A stretch of DNA of 64,000 bases from Theobroma cacao. Taxonomy: Eukaryota; Streptophyta; Magnoliopsida; Malvales; Malvaceae. The notes beneath the pieces were generated by a model. The model was not told the origin of the DNA and made no database searches. It was given only the letters and a program-made list of their open reading frames with translations. Positions within the stretch are counted from its first letter, which is position 1. Every line of letters begins with the position of its first letter. The stretch is taken from positions 5,018,250-5,082,249 of the forward strand of contig NC_030859.1 of the NCBI RefSeq assembly GCF_000208745.1, given 5' to 3'. This document shows, one piece after another, positions 35,363-48,907 of this stretch. The translations under genes and the position numbers were made by a program.

Positions 35363-37290
35363 GGAGATTTGGCTACCTTGTGAGTTTGTTTATTTTCATT
35401 TCACTTCTTATAGTAGTTAGTACTTAGTATTAAACTAGCTTTAAGTATAAGTCCGTTAATTTAACTACTGGATATAATTTCACCAGATGCATCTCTAGGT
35501 CTAGCTAGGAGCTTTATGCCAGTACATCTTTATCTTATGTATGTATAGTTGGTTAAGCACTTGGATGGATACTTTCACAAATTACGAGAATTCCTGCTAC
35601 ACCTACAGCGCCTAGTCGCAGATTCCTCTTCTGCAGGTAGACAAATTTCTTCTGCAGATTGTTTTGTTAGGTCATCCTGAATGCCATACCTCATCATAAA
35701 ATGCCATCCTGTGTAACTGATAGGGTTGCATGTGAACTACGTCTTGCTATATGATCCTGTCTTGTGTAAATAAGATATGAGCTAGAGAGTGATGCTGATA
35801 CACTTTAGTAGATTCAATCAGTACCATCTTGTTTAAACTAAACATTGAAAAAAATTAGGATGAAAGTCACAATGGTAATAGGTGGCCAATGCAGTACGCA
35901 GAGCCTAATGGTAGCCATATGTTGTGTATATTAGATGGTTGTAGGTAGCTAAAATAACCAGCTCTTCATAGTCGAATAATTCGACCTTGGTGTTTACAGT
36001 TTTACTTTGGAGGACTTTTGAATTGAGAATTCAAATCCTGTATTTATTTATTTTGTTTAGATGAGAATTCAAACTTAAACCTTCTAATATGGAAAAAAAA
36101 AAAACAATAATAATGGTTACCTGAGACAATGTCTCAACTTTCAAAAAGTTACCTGACTGTTAAGAAAGTTGATACTTCCAATGATGAATGGGCACTAAAG
36201 TGGGCTTGTATAATTATTAAGTATTCATTTAATAATTATTAATTATATTTTAATGGACATGTGATAACTAAATAAATTTATTTGTGAAATTTAAAAATTT
36301 TAGTAACCGATCTATAAAATTATTTTCATTATATATTGTTAGATTATTCATGTATCAACAAGGTAAAGTGAATTCGGGTCTAGATCCTTTCCACTATTTT
36401 TGAATCTATTATTTTTTAATACGTTTTTAATCATTATTTATAAGTATAATTTTTTGACAATTTATGAATCAATTTTAACACATGAATTGTGATTAAATAT
36501 GTGTTAAAAAGTATTAAACAAAAAAGCAATGGAGGGGAGCGTAATTAGGTGAATCCATAGTATAGTTTTCAAGTTTAATTTGTAAGAACCTTAATTTATG
36601 GTTTAATTTTTATGATCATTCTGAGAGTAAATAGTTAAATTGCATTACAACCTATCCTGAAAATTATTGGTACATGTTTTATTTGAAAACAATGTGATAT
36701 TATTATTGGAATTTTTATTACTATTATAGCAAGAAGAAAGTTGTAATTTATCTAATAGGCTAGAGATTGGTAATATTAATTGATTAAAAATGAAAGGCTG
36801 TTGTTGTTGAGAACTCGTATCGACCTTTCCAGGCCCCCTCCCCTCTTTCTGATATTTTCTGGACAGAAATGAATATGGGCTGCACCATCGGAATCCAATT
36901 GGAATTTCTGATCTCAACACAAACAAATCCATTAATGGGATTGACCTGTATGCTTGGTGCCATTGCATGGTTCATATCGAATTACTATAATATATTCCAT
37001 AAAGACTAGCTTAATTGAGCTACACATTTACTACTAGTCTTGGAATTGTAAAAGTTATAGTCTACCTTTTTGCAAATTAGATTGTATTTGAGTCTGGAAC
37101 ATGCACTTACCAAGAACTATGTCGTTGTACAAATTTGGAAAGCCTCCTTTCGTATGGGTAGCTTTTTCTTCTTTTTTTTTTATTTTTCAGAATGTAGTGA
37201 AAAGGCTGCTCGAGGTTTGAGAGTCTTAAGGGGGAAAGATCTTACATTTTTTATAGTCAAAGATTGGATTCTCAACTTATGGTAAGGATG
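35363..37290. other. Intergenic, no gene seen
   Basis: There is no recognisable coding sequence. The overlapping minus-strand frames at 36645-36975 have no known motif. A local A-run is at 36090-36105. Confidence 0.4.
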
Positions 37291-37299
37291 ATTTACGGA

Positions 37300-38430
37300 A
37301 TAGATATTAATAAAGTAGAATAGTTATTTTATATAAATAGAATTAAATGAAAATATAATAAAATAATTATTCTATAGTTTGGTACGATAAATAGAATAAG
37401 ATAAAAATAGTTATTATAATTTATTACAGTGTTTGGTTAGTAAATAATTTAAAATAAAAAAATAAAAATATTTTCATTATATTCATGATTTTTTTATTTT
37501 ATTTTTTAAATATTAATAATTTATAATTTATTTACAATATTAATAATTAATAATTTAAATGTTAATATTTTATTTATAATTTACTCATTAATGTTATATA
37601 ATATTAATATTTTATTTATAATTAAAAATATTATTATGATTATTATTTTTTATTTCTTAAAATATTAATATTTTATTATTAAAATATTAATATTTTATTT
37701 ATAATTGAATCATCAATATTTTAAAATATAAATATTTTATTTATAATTTAAATGTTATTATGATTATTAAAATTTTATTTTATTTTAAATATTAAAAGTT
37801 TATAATTTATTTTTAAATATTAAAAATTTATAATTTATTTAATTATCAATAGTTGATAATTTAAGTATTAATATTTTATTTATAATTAAATCATTAATAT
37901 TATAAAATGTCAATATTTTATTTATAATTTAAATATTGTTATAATTGTTATAATTGTTTATTTTTATTTTATTTTATTTTGCAAAAAATTAATAATTTAT
38001 AATTTATTTAAAATATTAATAAGTGAGTACTTAATTTTTCCTAAGCTTTTTTTTTTTGAATATATGAGAATAAAACTCATAATAAAATTAATAAAATAAT
38101 TTATAATTTACTTAAAGTATTAATAAGTGATCATTTAAATATTAATATTTTATCTATGATTTAATCATTAACATTATAAAATATTAATATTTTAACTATT
38201 ATTATTTGTTTTTATTTTATTTTATTTTTAAATATTAATATTTTTTATTTATTTAAAATATTAATAATTGATCATTTAAATATTAATATTTTACTTATAA
38301 TTTAAATGTTATGATGATTAGTTGTTTTTAAATATTAATAATTTATAATTTCTTTAAAATGTTAATAATTAATCATTTAAATATAAATATTTTATTTATA
38401 ATTTAATCATTAATATTTGAAGGGTTGTAA
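37300..38430. repeat. ~1.1-kb extremely AT-rich degenerate repeat
   Basis: The sequence is built from variations of ATTAATATTTTATTTATAATTTAAAT and TAATAATTTATAATTTATTTAAA, repeated perhaps 15-20 times with G/C nearly absent. Neither reading frames nor clear boundaries are visible. Such blocks can act as matrix-attachment or easily melted regions, but nothing here proves it. Confidence 0.75.
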
Positions 38431-41069
38431 ATTTCTAAAGTTATGAGGGCTAATTTAATCTTAACAATTTTAGAAGGTATTCCAGATATGAAATAACTAA
38501 TGCCAAAGGGAGATGTGGGTGTAGTTAAAGAAGACTCTTTTATCAATTTTAAAGAATAGGTAAAATGGGGGAATTGTCATTCCTTGTCAATTTGCCAACA
38601 AAAAAGAGGGGCAAATTGTACCTGGGAATAGCGCAAAGGTTAGTCTCAAAGCGGCAATATCTTGTAGTCGGGTGCCTTCCAACAATCTTTGCCTCAACAG
38701 ATGGCCGTGTCTACGGGAAACCATACTGGCTTTCACAGAAAGCACAATCTGCCCTTAATTTAGAGGCTAGCGTTAACGGGGAAAAATCTCGCACCCTTAA
38801 TTGATAGCCAAAGATTCAAGTATGAGCAGGAGAATGCCTTTTCCTTACGAGGCATGCATAGGTTTCAATTTGGGCAATACCTAGTTGCTAAGTGTAGTCC
38901 AACAAATCGATGCAAAGATTGTTCACCATATGGTTAATATTTTTTTTTATATGGGGAAAAGAATTCGAACTTTACTCTTTCAATAAAAAATTATGTACTA
39001 ACCAATAAATCAAATTTTTGAGTACTTATATGGTCAATATGTTTTGTATTAATCACTTCTTTTCGTAGGATGGTATTGGAGCCATTTAGGCATTGACAAT
39101 TCCTGTTTCATGATCTCATGCCCAAAGGCTCTTGTCTCTCATGTTGGTTGCCTATGTATTGATGTCTTTTGTTATGATAGCTATTTTGACATGTCAATTG
39201 TTATATGTTTTTGTCATAAGTTAATTATTTATGATGTGTTTTTTTACATATTCTGTCACATGTTCTGTTATGTATTCTGTCACATGTTTTATCATATATT
39301 CATTATGTGTTTTATCATATATGTTGTCGCATAATTTACCACATGTCCTACCACATTTGCACTTCCATAAGGTCATTGTTTCTACTAATTTTGACTTCAT
39401 GATTTTGATTATGATCTTCAGTTTTACTAATTTCAACATAAGATAGAGAAATATGAAGTTTCCAAGTTAATTATATATATTTTGATAGAAAAAAAAAACA
39501 ACTAGTCTAAGATGTGAAAATTTTTTTGATTGGATGCAAATTTGGCGTATTGTCATTAGGAGCTATCATTTAGCCGCTAATCCATTTCAAAACTTAATTT
39601 TCAAACTTAAATTGGCATGTACCATACCACATTGAGTTTGAGGGTAATGTTAACATGATTATAGTTATAAGTTAAATCAACGTGATTACATTACAATATG
39701 ATTACGATATTGTTAATTTTCTCTTAAATCATGAAGAATTCCTTATATATATTTCATTAATCTCTTTATAAAATACAAAATTTCTCCTTTGCGTAACACT
39801 TGTTGTAAAGTTTGTAAAATATTTCGATAGGGTGGACTCAAACTCATTTTATCAGTTCACTTTACTGCTTCAGTATGCCATTCCACCTGCAATGAACACA
39901 GATACAAAAACTTGAAGTGAACTATCTTTGTTATATCATGAACCATTGAGGCTTAAGAAAAACGGATTTTCATAAGATATAATTTTACAAGCCTTTAAAG
40001 ATAGCAGCCATAAAAAATGGTACCAAAGAAGCGACTGTGTGTGTTAGGAAGCCATTGGACTGCTTGGTTTCTTCCTTGGAATTATGCCGTGGCAGCATTC
40101 TCCCTCACTCTCTGAACGGCCATCTGGAATAAAGAAAGGTTGGCTTTAGTTTGCGGCTAAAGCACTGAAGCACAAGCATATATCATATATGTATGATTTT
40201 ACTTGTGTTATTATTATTATCATAATGATAATAACATAAATTGGAATAAAATGAAACTTTTTTAAATGAATTTCAATTCCTTTATTTGCTATTTGTATAA
40301 ACTATAAAGCATGTGTTGTTGTACTAATATTTAAATTTTATTCTAATGCCTTTTATAAATTAATAAAATATGATATTCAAATATGAAAGTTTATTTCTAA
40401 ATTGCACCTTGAGGATTTATTAATGGTCAAAATATCTAAGATGTCTTTGTATTGAGACATTTTTTTAATGTAATCTTTCTACTCAAAATTGTAACATTTT
40501 AATCTAAATTAACATGTTTTTATCATCACAACTAAATCCTTACTAATAATTATATCTTGCTTGTATTTTTTTATTTTTTTCTCAAAATTAACGTGGTTTC
40601 CAATAAGTGTAGGTATTTTCCATTTAAAGAATAAGATTTCAATTCGAATTCTTTCTTTCCAACAAAAAATAAATTACATTCGAGAATTCATTTCATTTAT
40701 TAATTAAATAAATTTTACTTTCGTTTTTCAATTAACAAAAATTAATGGAATTAATTTTTTTTTTTGTTGATTATTTGTGGTATTGAATGGGAAGCAAAAG
40801 AAATGGAATGTCCTTTATGGACTGTGGGTCTGTTGGCATTCTCAGCAAAGCAGAGAAAGTCATAAAGGACATAATCGTAAAATCATATTTATTTCAGCTT
40901 TGGACTCAAAAACAAAGGACACTACCACCAATTACCAATGCCATCAGTCAGTCTCTTTCATTTCTTCGCCCGCAAAATCATTTCGAAAGGAAAAAAATTT
41001 CAAAAGGAGCGAAATTCTCTCTGATTTTCGTTTATGTGGAAAAATTTATGCCATTGCGACTGAAACGGC
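38431..41069. other. Intergenic region upstream of KTF1
   Basis: No gene is supported. A block at 39240-39350 repeats CACATGTT and TATCATAT words. A perfect AT hairpin TTATTATCAT/ATGATAATAA lies near 40212-40232. A GC-richer island at 40080-40140 could be read on the minus strand as a short terminal exon (acceptor TTATTCCAG, ~25 codons), but no partner exon was found. The KTF1 5' UTR probably starts within ~40780-41069. Confidence 0.4.
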
Positions 41070-44000
41070 ATGTCGTCGAAGGGGAAAGGGAAGGCGAAGG
41101 AGGTGTTCTCCGGGAAGCGGAAGAGCAGCGGAGCCGAGGAGAGCCGTCGGAAACGGAAGAACCCGGGAGTCCTTCAGTTCTTTGAAGACGCTGCTGGCGT
41201 TGATCACAATGACGCCAGCGATGACAGCGATATCGATAATTGTATGACTGATCGTTCATTTTGTTCTTCTGTTTGGATTTTTTTTTTTTGCTTCATTTCG
41301 GGGTGTTGCATTTTATGGGTTTTATTTATTTCTGCCATTTTTAGGGTTTTTTTTTTTAATTTTTGTATTTGGTTTGCATTTTGTTTTTCGCTTTTGTGAT
41401 TTTTCGGGTTTTTAGGTTGTGGAAATGTTTAATATAATTTGGAAGAGTTATTTTTTTCAAAGTGAAAATAATGATGACATTTGGAAAAGTTGGAAGATTT
41501 ATTTGCGGCTATTCTTTGGGTTTTTGTGAAAATGAGGGATTATTTTCTGCTTTCTGCATGAACAATCATTTTGTGGAGTTTGGTTGTGAAGTGGCACTGA
41601 TTAAGTTGTTGTCAAGTTCTCTTTCTCATATGATTTATAGGATTATTATTAAGTTTTTTGAAGTGAACATGATGATAATTGACAGGTCAAGCATTGTTCA
41701 AAAAGCTTATTCGGTAAAGAAGTGATGAATTGGGATTCAACTTTTAGGAAGATTTTTGTTTTAAAAGGGTTTTGAGGAGTGTTGGTCCTTATTGCATGGT
41801 GCACGAGGGTCTTTCTTGGAGAAGATTTTGTTGTTTGCAATTAGGGCTTTCAATGTGGATTTTGTCTGTGGGTTTCATGTTTTTCTTCTGCTTTTGTTAA
41901 GTACATGAAGTTCTTTTAGGTGAATATGGCGGTAGTATTTTCAAAGAACTAAATAATTAAATCTCTGGGATAAGTTTTCGTAGCTTATTTGGTAAAGGAG
42001 TAATGATTTGGGCTTCCTTTTCAGAAGATATTTGTTCTATGAAAGGGTTTTGAGGTGTATTCAAGTTGTTATGTGGTGCATGAGGATGGTTCTTCTTGAA
42101 GAACTTTTGTCTTTTGCATTTGGGGCTTTTGAATTTGAGGTTTTTATGGATTTCTTTCTCAGATAAGAGTTTGAGGTGGATTTCTTGCATGAGGGTCCTC
42201 ATTTTTTATTTAAATTTAGTGATGTGTTAAATTTACCCCACCGTTGTTCTTCTAAGATGTCTTTCTAACATTTTACATCCCTTGTCATTTTGGACCTTCG
42301 AAGACCAACATGAGTCTCACCTGCAGAAGGCTAAACTGTTTTAGCCTTGACATCTTGTCGTGCACCTTAAATTGCCATACATAATGAACCAAATTAATCT
42401 TGGTTTATAAATAACTATTGGGCTGTTCAAGCTCTATGTCTCTGTTCTTTGCTTGTTAAGAAAATCCTTTTATCTGGAATTTTGATTTTGATTACGTTTA
42501 TCTTATAAGCTCTTAAGGTTTTCTTGCATTATTACTGCATAATCATCCTGACTTGTTATTGCCTTGCTATTTTTCTAATCCCCTGTTTTCTGGTTGTTGA
42601 CATCAGATTTTATGGAAGAAGAACTAGATCTTAATGTAAATATTGAAGCTGGAAAAACCCATAACCTTCCATTTGTTCCCAAGGAAGAGGTGATTGAGGA
42701 AGAGTTTGATAAAATAATGGAGGAGCGATACAAGGATGGTGCTGGGTTTGTGACATATGCTGAAGATTCTTATGAAGCTAAGGGATCAATTGATAGAAAC
42801 TCTGCTTTGCCTTCTTCCAAGGATCCAACCATATGGAAAGTTAAATGTGTGGTATGATTGATGTTGTTAAAATAACATGTCCTATTGAAATTTTAAATTT
42901 CGCCTCCATCTTCCCTTACTATTTTTCTTTTACTTGTTTCAATAAAAATTTGTCATATGTAGGTTGGACGTGAAAGGCATTCAGCTTTCTGTCTCATGCA
43001 GAAGTTTATTGATATGAGATCGCTGGGCAATATATTACAGATAATATCAGCATTCTCTGTAGACCACGTTAAGGGTTTTTTCTACATTGAAGCCGACAGA
43101 CAATGTGATATTAATGAGGTCGATTATGTTTGAAGACGCCAGAGAATGCCACGGCTTTATTATTTTCTATTAGTGTCTATATACTAACATATCTACCTCT
43201 TGTTTTATTTTAGGCTTGTAAAGGACTGACTTACATTTATTCTTCTCGAGTGGCGCCAGTTCCAAGCAATGAAGTTTATCATTTGCTCTCTGTCAGAACT
43301 AAACGTAGTGAAGTCTCTGAGGGCATGTGGGCTCGGGTAAAGAATGGGAAGTATAAGGGGGACCTTGCCCAGGTAGATGTGTTTTCTATAGTTGGATTAA
43401 GTTTGCTTTATGTCCTATGCAAAATTTTCATTAGTATGTGTCAAATTTCTTTATGTAGGTTGTGGCTGTAAATAATGCACGGAAAAGAGCAACAGTAAAA
43501 CTCATTCCAAGAATTGATCTGCAGGCGATGGCTGCAAAATTTGTAATAATACTAATTATCTACTTGAGCTTCCATGTTTTCTGCTGTTATTTGAAGTGCC
43601 GGTTGATATCTTATAATTGATTGCTTTGTAATCATGGTAAAATGATGAGTTTTTCTGGAAGAACCAAAGAGAGCTAGATGGAGCATGTCAATTGACTTAG
43701 TTGTTATTTCTAGAAATAGATGGACTTTTATTTACAATTCTCTTTCAGAGGAAAGATTTACCAGAATATAGTAATTTATTTTGATTCTTATATATTATTG
43801 TGATGAATAATGTTTGTAGCAAACAAAGAGAAATAGACATTTAAATTCCAATTAGTCTTTGCATTTGTTATTTGCTTTCTGAAAGGTTACTTTCCCTGTT
43901 CCAAATTGAATGTCCACCTTTCCTTTTTATTCTGTTCCAAAACTTGTCCACTTTCTTTTTTTGAATACCTACAACTCTTACTTTTTCTATGTTCCTTATT

Positions 44001-47000
44001 ATTTTTTAAATATATATGTTTTACTTTTTGACATTATAAACTATAGTTTATTAATATTATTTTTTAAAAAAAAATTAAATACACTATAATCTCCATGCCT
44101 GATCTAAAATGGACATTAAATTTGGAACAGAGGGAGTACTATATGACAAAGGCAAATGGTAACAAGCAAACCCATAACTGATTAAAAAAGTACAAATGAC
44201 TAAGGTAAAACACCAATCAGTCTATATAAAAGCAAAATCGTGCATTTGTTATCTATAAATGTTGCTTTCTTTTATTATTATTTCTTTAATTTCTTAGAAG
44301 GCATTGTTTGCTTTTGTATCCAAATGCACTTTTTTCTTCTTGCCTGTGGCAGCATAAGGCAAGTAGTAACGCAACAATTAAATGGTATCTTATCTGACTT
44401 GAGGTTACTGTAGAATGTGCAAGTTCTGTGTATTTTATGTTAAATTGAAGCTGTTTCAAGATTATATTTTGTGTTAACTCAGGCTGTTTTGAGCTGTATT
44501 ACTTTTGTTGCCCCTTTTCATCTTTGCTACAGTTGTCATCAAGTTGTGGTTTATGTGATAGTACTTGGATAGTTTAAATTTAGAATGTGTTAAGTCATTG
44601 CTTCTTAAAGTTTGAAAGTATTGTATTGTTTCTTTTATAGAGTTGTGGATAATTGTTAGTTGGAAGAATTGAAATGTTCTATCTTGCCAAAGAGATTTAC
44701 ATGTGCAAGTTTTTTAAACAACTCACCAATTTTATTATTACAGGGTGGTGGAGTTTCCATCAAGAGGAATGTTACACCAGCACCAAAATTGATAAGTTCA
44801 AGTGAACTCGAGTAATACACCTGATCTATACACTTGTATCTATATGGTTTATTTTTTTCAGGTTCATAGATTTTGAGATGTTTATCTTGATGATTGACCC
44901 TGCAGGGAGTTTCGGCCTCTCATTCAGTATAGGCGTGACCGTGACACTGGCATTGGTTTTCAGATACTTGATGGCATGATGCTCAAGGATGGATATCTTT
45001 ATAAAAGAGTATCTATAGATTCATTAAGCTGCTGGGGGGTTATGCCTACAAAGGAGGAGCTCCTGAAGTTTAGCCATTCTGATAATAATGAATCTGATGA
45101 TCTGGAGTGGCTTTCACAGCTTTATGGTGAAAAAAAAAGAAAAAAGAACATCAAAATTGATAAAGGAGGTGAAAAAGGAGAGGGCTCAATGGGGTCTGGC
45201 ATGGAGAATAGCTTTGATCTGCATGATCTTGTCTGTTTTGGGTAATTCTTGAACAGAATTCTTTTACAGTGTAACCATATATGAACTTATTAATCTACTT
45301 TGCTTTCATTTTGATATCCATTGCAGCCGGAAAGATTTTGGTCTTATTGTTGGCATGGAAAAAGATGATCATTACAAGGTACATAGATTATATTATTTAC
45401 TTTATGTCATAATTATTGCCTGCTTACCTGCCATGCAATGTGCCAGATTCTAAAAGAGACTTTAGAAGGACCTGTTGTAGTAACTATTGGACAGCATGAG
45501 TTAAAGAGTGGACCCCTGGATACAAAGTTTACTGCTTTGGATCAGCACTCAAAGACTATATCCATTAATGACACTGTCAAGGTCTTGGAAGGTCAACATG
45601 AGGTTTGACAGCAATCTCAAATCACTTTATCATTTTATTATTTTTTTTTTATCTCTGTTTGGAGTACATATATTCTAATGTGTAACATGTCTCACATTGC
45701 AGGGTAAGCAAGGGATGGTTAAACAAATCTATAGAGGGACCATATTTTTGTATGATGAAAATGAGACAGATAATGGTGGTTTTTTCTGCTGTAAATCACA
45801 AATGTGCGAGAAAGTCAAGCAATATTTTGATGCATGCAATGAGAAGGTTGTAAGTCAATGATCTCATCTCGCTCCTTACTCTTGAAATTCTTACGATCTG
45901 TAATGAGTTTTCTATTTTTGTTCAGGGTGGTGAGCCTGGTACTTCTGGCTTTGGGGATTTCATGTCATCTCCTAAATCCCCATTATCGCCTAAAAAGCCT
46001 TGGCAAGAAAGGGAAACTAGAAGTGATTGTATGTTATGAAATGTCCCATTCTCTATTTTTGTCAGTCAATAGCCATCACATATTCCAATCTAAGGCGACC
46101 ACACTAATTAATTATTTCAAATGCAGTCAACAGGGGGAACAGAGATGGAATGTTCTCCATTGGTCAAACCTTAAGAATTCGAGTAGGCCCTTTGAAAGGA
46201 TACCTTTGCCGTGTCTTAGCTGTGCATTATTCAGATGTTACTGTGAAGCTGGATTCTAAGCAGAAGGTTCTAACAGGTTTGTAAATTGATACATGATCTT
46301 TTTTATGTGGATAATAGGTTCATATTTTCTGTGATGATGTTATTGGTTTCTTGATGATTCTGTAGTTAAAAATGAGCATCTTGCTGAGGTCCAAGGGAAG
46401 AGCTATGCTGCAAATACAAGGTACCTGGATTTTTTAACTGTGATTAATTTATGTTATTTACTTTATATAACCTTTGTAACAGTCATATTGAAATGTTTTA
46501 ATGTGCTATTTCTCTTCCTTTGAAAGTGAACATGATGGGTCAAATTCATTCAAACCATTTGAACTTGGAACGGAAGGCTCCTCTAGAGGTGAGAGATTCT
46601 TTACCGTAGATGTGTCCAAATATTAGTTTTTATACAATTATCATAGGTTTTATATTTGATGCACTGACAGTATATAATTTCTATACACTGTCAGGGCATA
46701 AGATCATGCCACCTCATTAAAAAATAAATTCAAAATTTTAGGGGACTTAAAAATAAATATTATTAACTTTTTTAAAAAAAATTTTTAAAAAAAGATAAAC
46801 AATTTTTGTTTTTCTCTAACTTTCTCTTACTCAATCTCTTCCTCTTCTCCCCTCAGCAATAATAGATTCAAAATCCTAAATTCTTAATTTTGATTCTTCA
46901 AAATAATATTTATTGTGCTTTTCTTCTTCATTTAATTCTTAATATTTATATCACTCTTCTATTTTAAAAATACTTTCAAAAAATGGTAATAGATAATGAG

Positions 47001-48859
47001 GTAAAATCTTTGATTTGTTCAGCAATGGCTGACTTGCCTTGAAGTAAGTTGAATGAAATGAATAAAGCAATTGGAAAAGGTGGAAAGCAAAACATCAGCC
47101 CTAAGGAAATATAATTGCCTTCTGGGAATATAAATGCAGAAGGTGGTTTACAAAAATTACCCAACCTGCTTAGCAACTTGCAGCACACAAAAAATCTGTA
47201 GAACTCAAGCTTTCTTTCAATACCCAGCAAGTCCGCATATTTCAGGTTTGCTGGAGATTAAACAGGATGAAGCAAAAATCTACCTAGGGCAACCTCCCTT
47301 TAGAGCTATGAATAGATGAACCCAAAATAGAGCCCTAAACAAAAATCCATTTTTTTTGTTTGCATGAGTCCCACAAGATTTTCACGTTGAAACTTTAGAA
47401 TGATGTCTTCACAGTGTGAGTTTCAAAGGCATTTGAATAACCTCTTTTGTTAATCAAATAAAAGTGATAAATAAACAACCGTAATATATAGAAAATGGTA
47501 AACTCAGAAGAAGATTGAAATAAATATTATCTTTAAGAATCAATATTAAGAATTTAGAGTTTTGAAATTATAACAGGAGAAAAAGAACAAAAGAAGAAGG
47601 GATTGGGTGAGATGGAATTGGCGAGAGAGAGAAAATTTATTTTTATTTTTTTAAAATAGTAATATTTATTTTTAAGTCTCTTAAAGTTTTAAATTTATTT
47701 TTTAGTGAGGTGGCATCATTTGATGCCCTGGTAGTGTATGAGAGCTATACGCTGTCAGTGCATCCAATATTTTCCCATTACCATATGCTTAACGATTATT
47801 CTTTTTGGTCAATTATCTTCTCTATAAAAGTGGCATGAATATTCATTGATGGCATGCTTGAGTAAAAAGTTATTATGTATAACATGAGGCTTGGGTTTTA
47901 CAATTATAATGTTGTTTGCTCTAAATAATTTAATTTCCTTGAGTATGAGTTTTTTCCCCCTTATATTCATCTTTGCTTATTCCAAGTTATCCTTGTCCTG
48001 ATGGGTAATCTGATATGCTTTATCATTTTTCGCCACTTCCTCTTTTTGGAAGATTGGTTGGATAGAGCAGGAACATCAGCTGAGGATGGTGGGTCCAATG
48101 GTGAAAGGTAAAAACTATTAAACTCTGGCCTTAAGGGGAAAAAGTATAGAGATGGTTTTTTGCAATGGTGGAATAGTTCTATTACAAGTAGCGTTGGATG
48201 CCTTCATACTGTGGTTGCATGGATGCCTAATTCTGGATAGGATAAGAATTTGAGTTTTGAAGGTCTAGTCTATATGTAATACCTGGGAAAGTAAAATAGG
48301 AAATGGCAATCTGTTCTTTCTATTGTCTGAATAACTAGACTCACATTTTATGGCATTTGAATTTATATTCTTGTTGATTTTTTATTTTTTAATGCATTGA
48401 TGAACTCAATGATTTAGGTAGGCACAGTAGCTGCTTATTCTATCCAATTTTTAGATTGCTGAGCAAGGGCCCAACTCTGCCATTTCATTTTATTACTTGA
48501 GTCTAATTGTGTGTGCTGTGCTAGCATTTATCTCATTCTTTGAATTTTGTCTTATTTGTTTATCTTATTTCCGGATGATGGCCTGGTGTAGTAATTAAAC
48601 CTCAATGATTCTTGTTTGGTGAGTTAAAATGTAGAACTCATGTTTGACAATGGAAAAAGATTTTTGATTAAAAATCTTCTCCAAAGACCTGTTGGTCGCC
48701 TTCTAATGTTTACCTTTGGTTGATGTGCTCTCTCACACCTTTTTCTTTTTCTTCATCTTGAATTTGCTATTCTTTCTGCATTCTGACCCTGGTCTACACT
48801 TCTGTGCAGGAGCTCCTGGCCTAGTTTCTCTGGGCCTGGCACTTCGGTTGGTCCTTAAC

Positions 48860-48907
<48 letters not shown>

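Noticed and set aside
36645..36975. Overlapping minus-strand open frames of 63 and 107 codons
   Set aside because: No known domain, Asn/Gln-rich chance reading in AT-rich DNA.
48867..48906. CT/CA repeat considered as coding (Ser/Leu then His/Thr) in an open frame at 48716-48952
   Set aside because: It lies in an intron of KTF1 and is a plain microsatellite.
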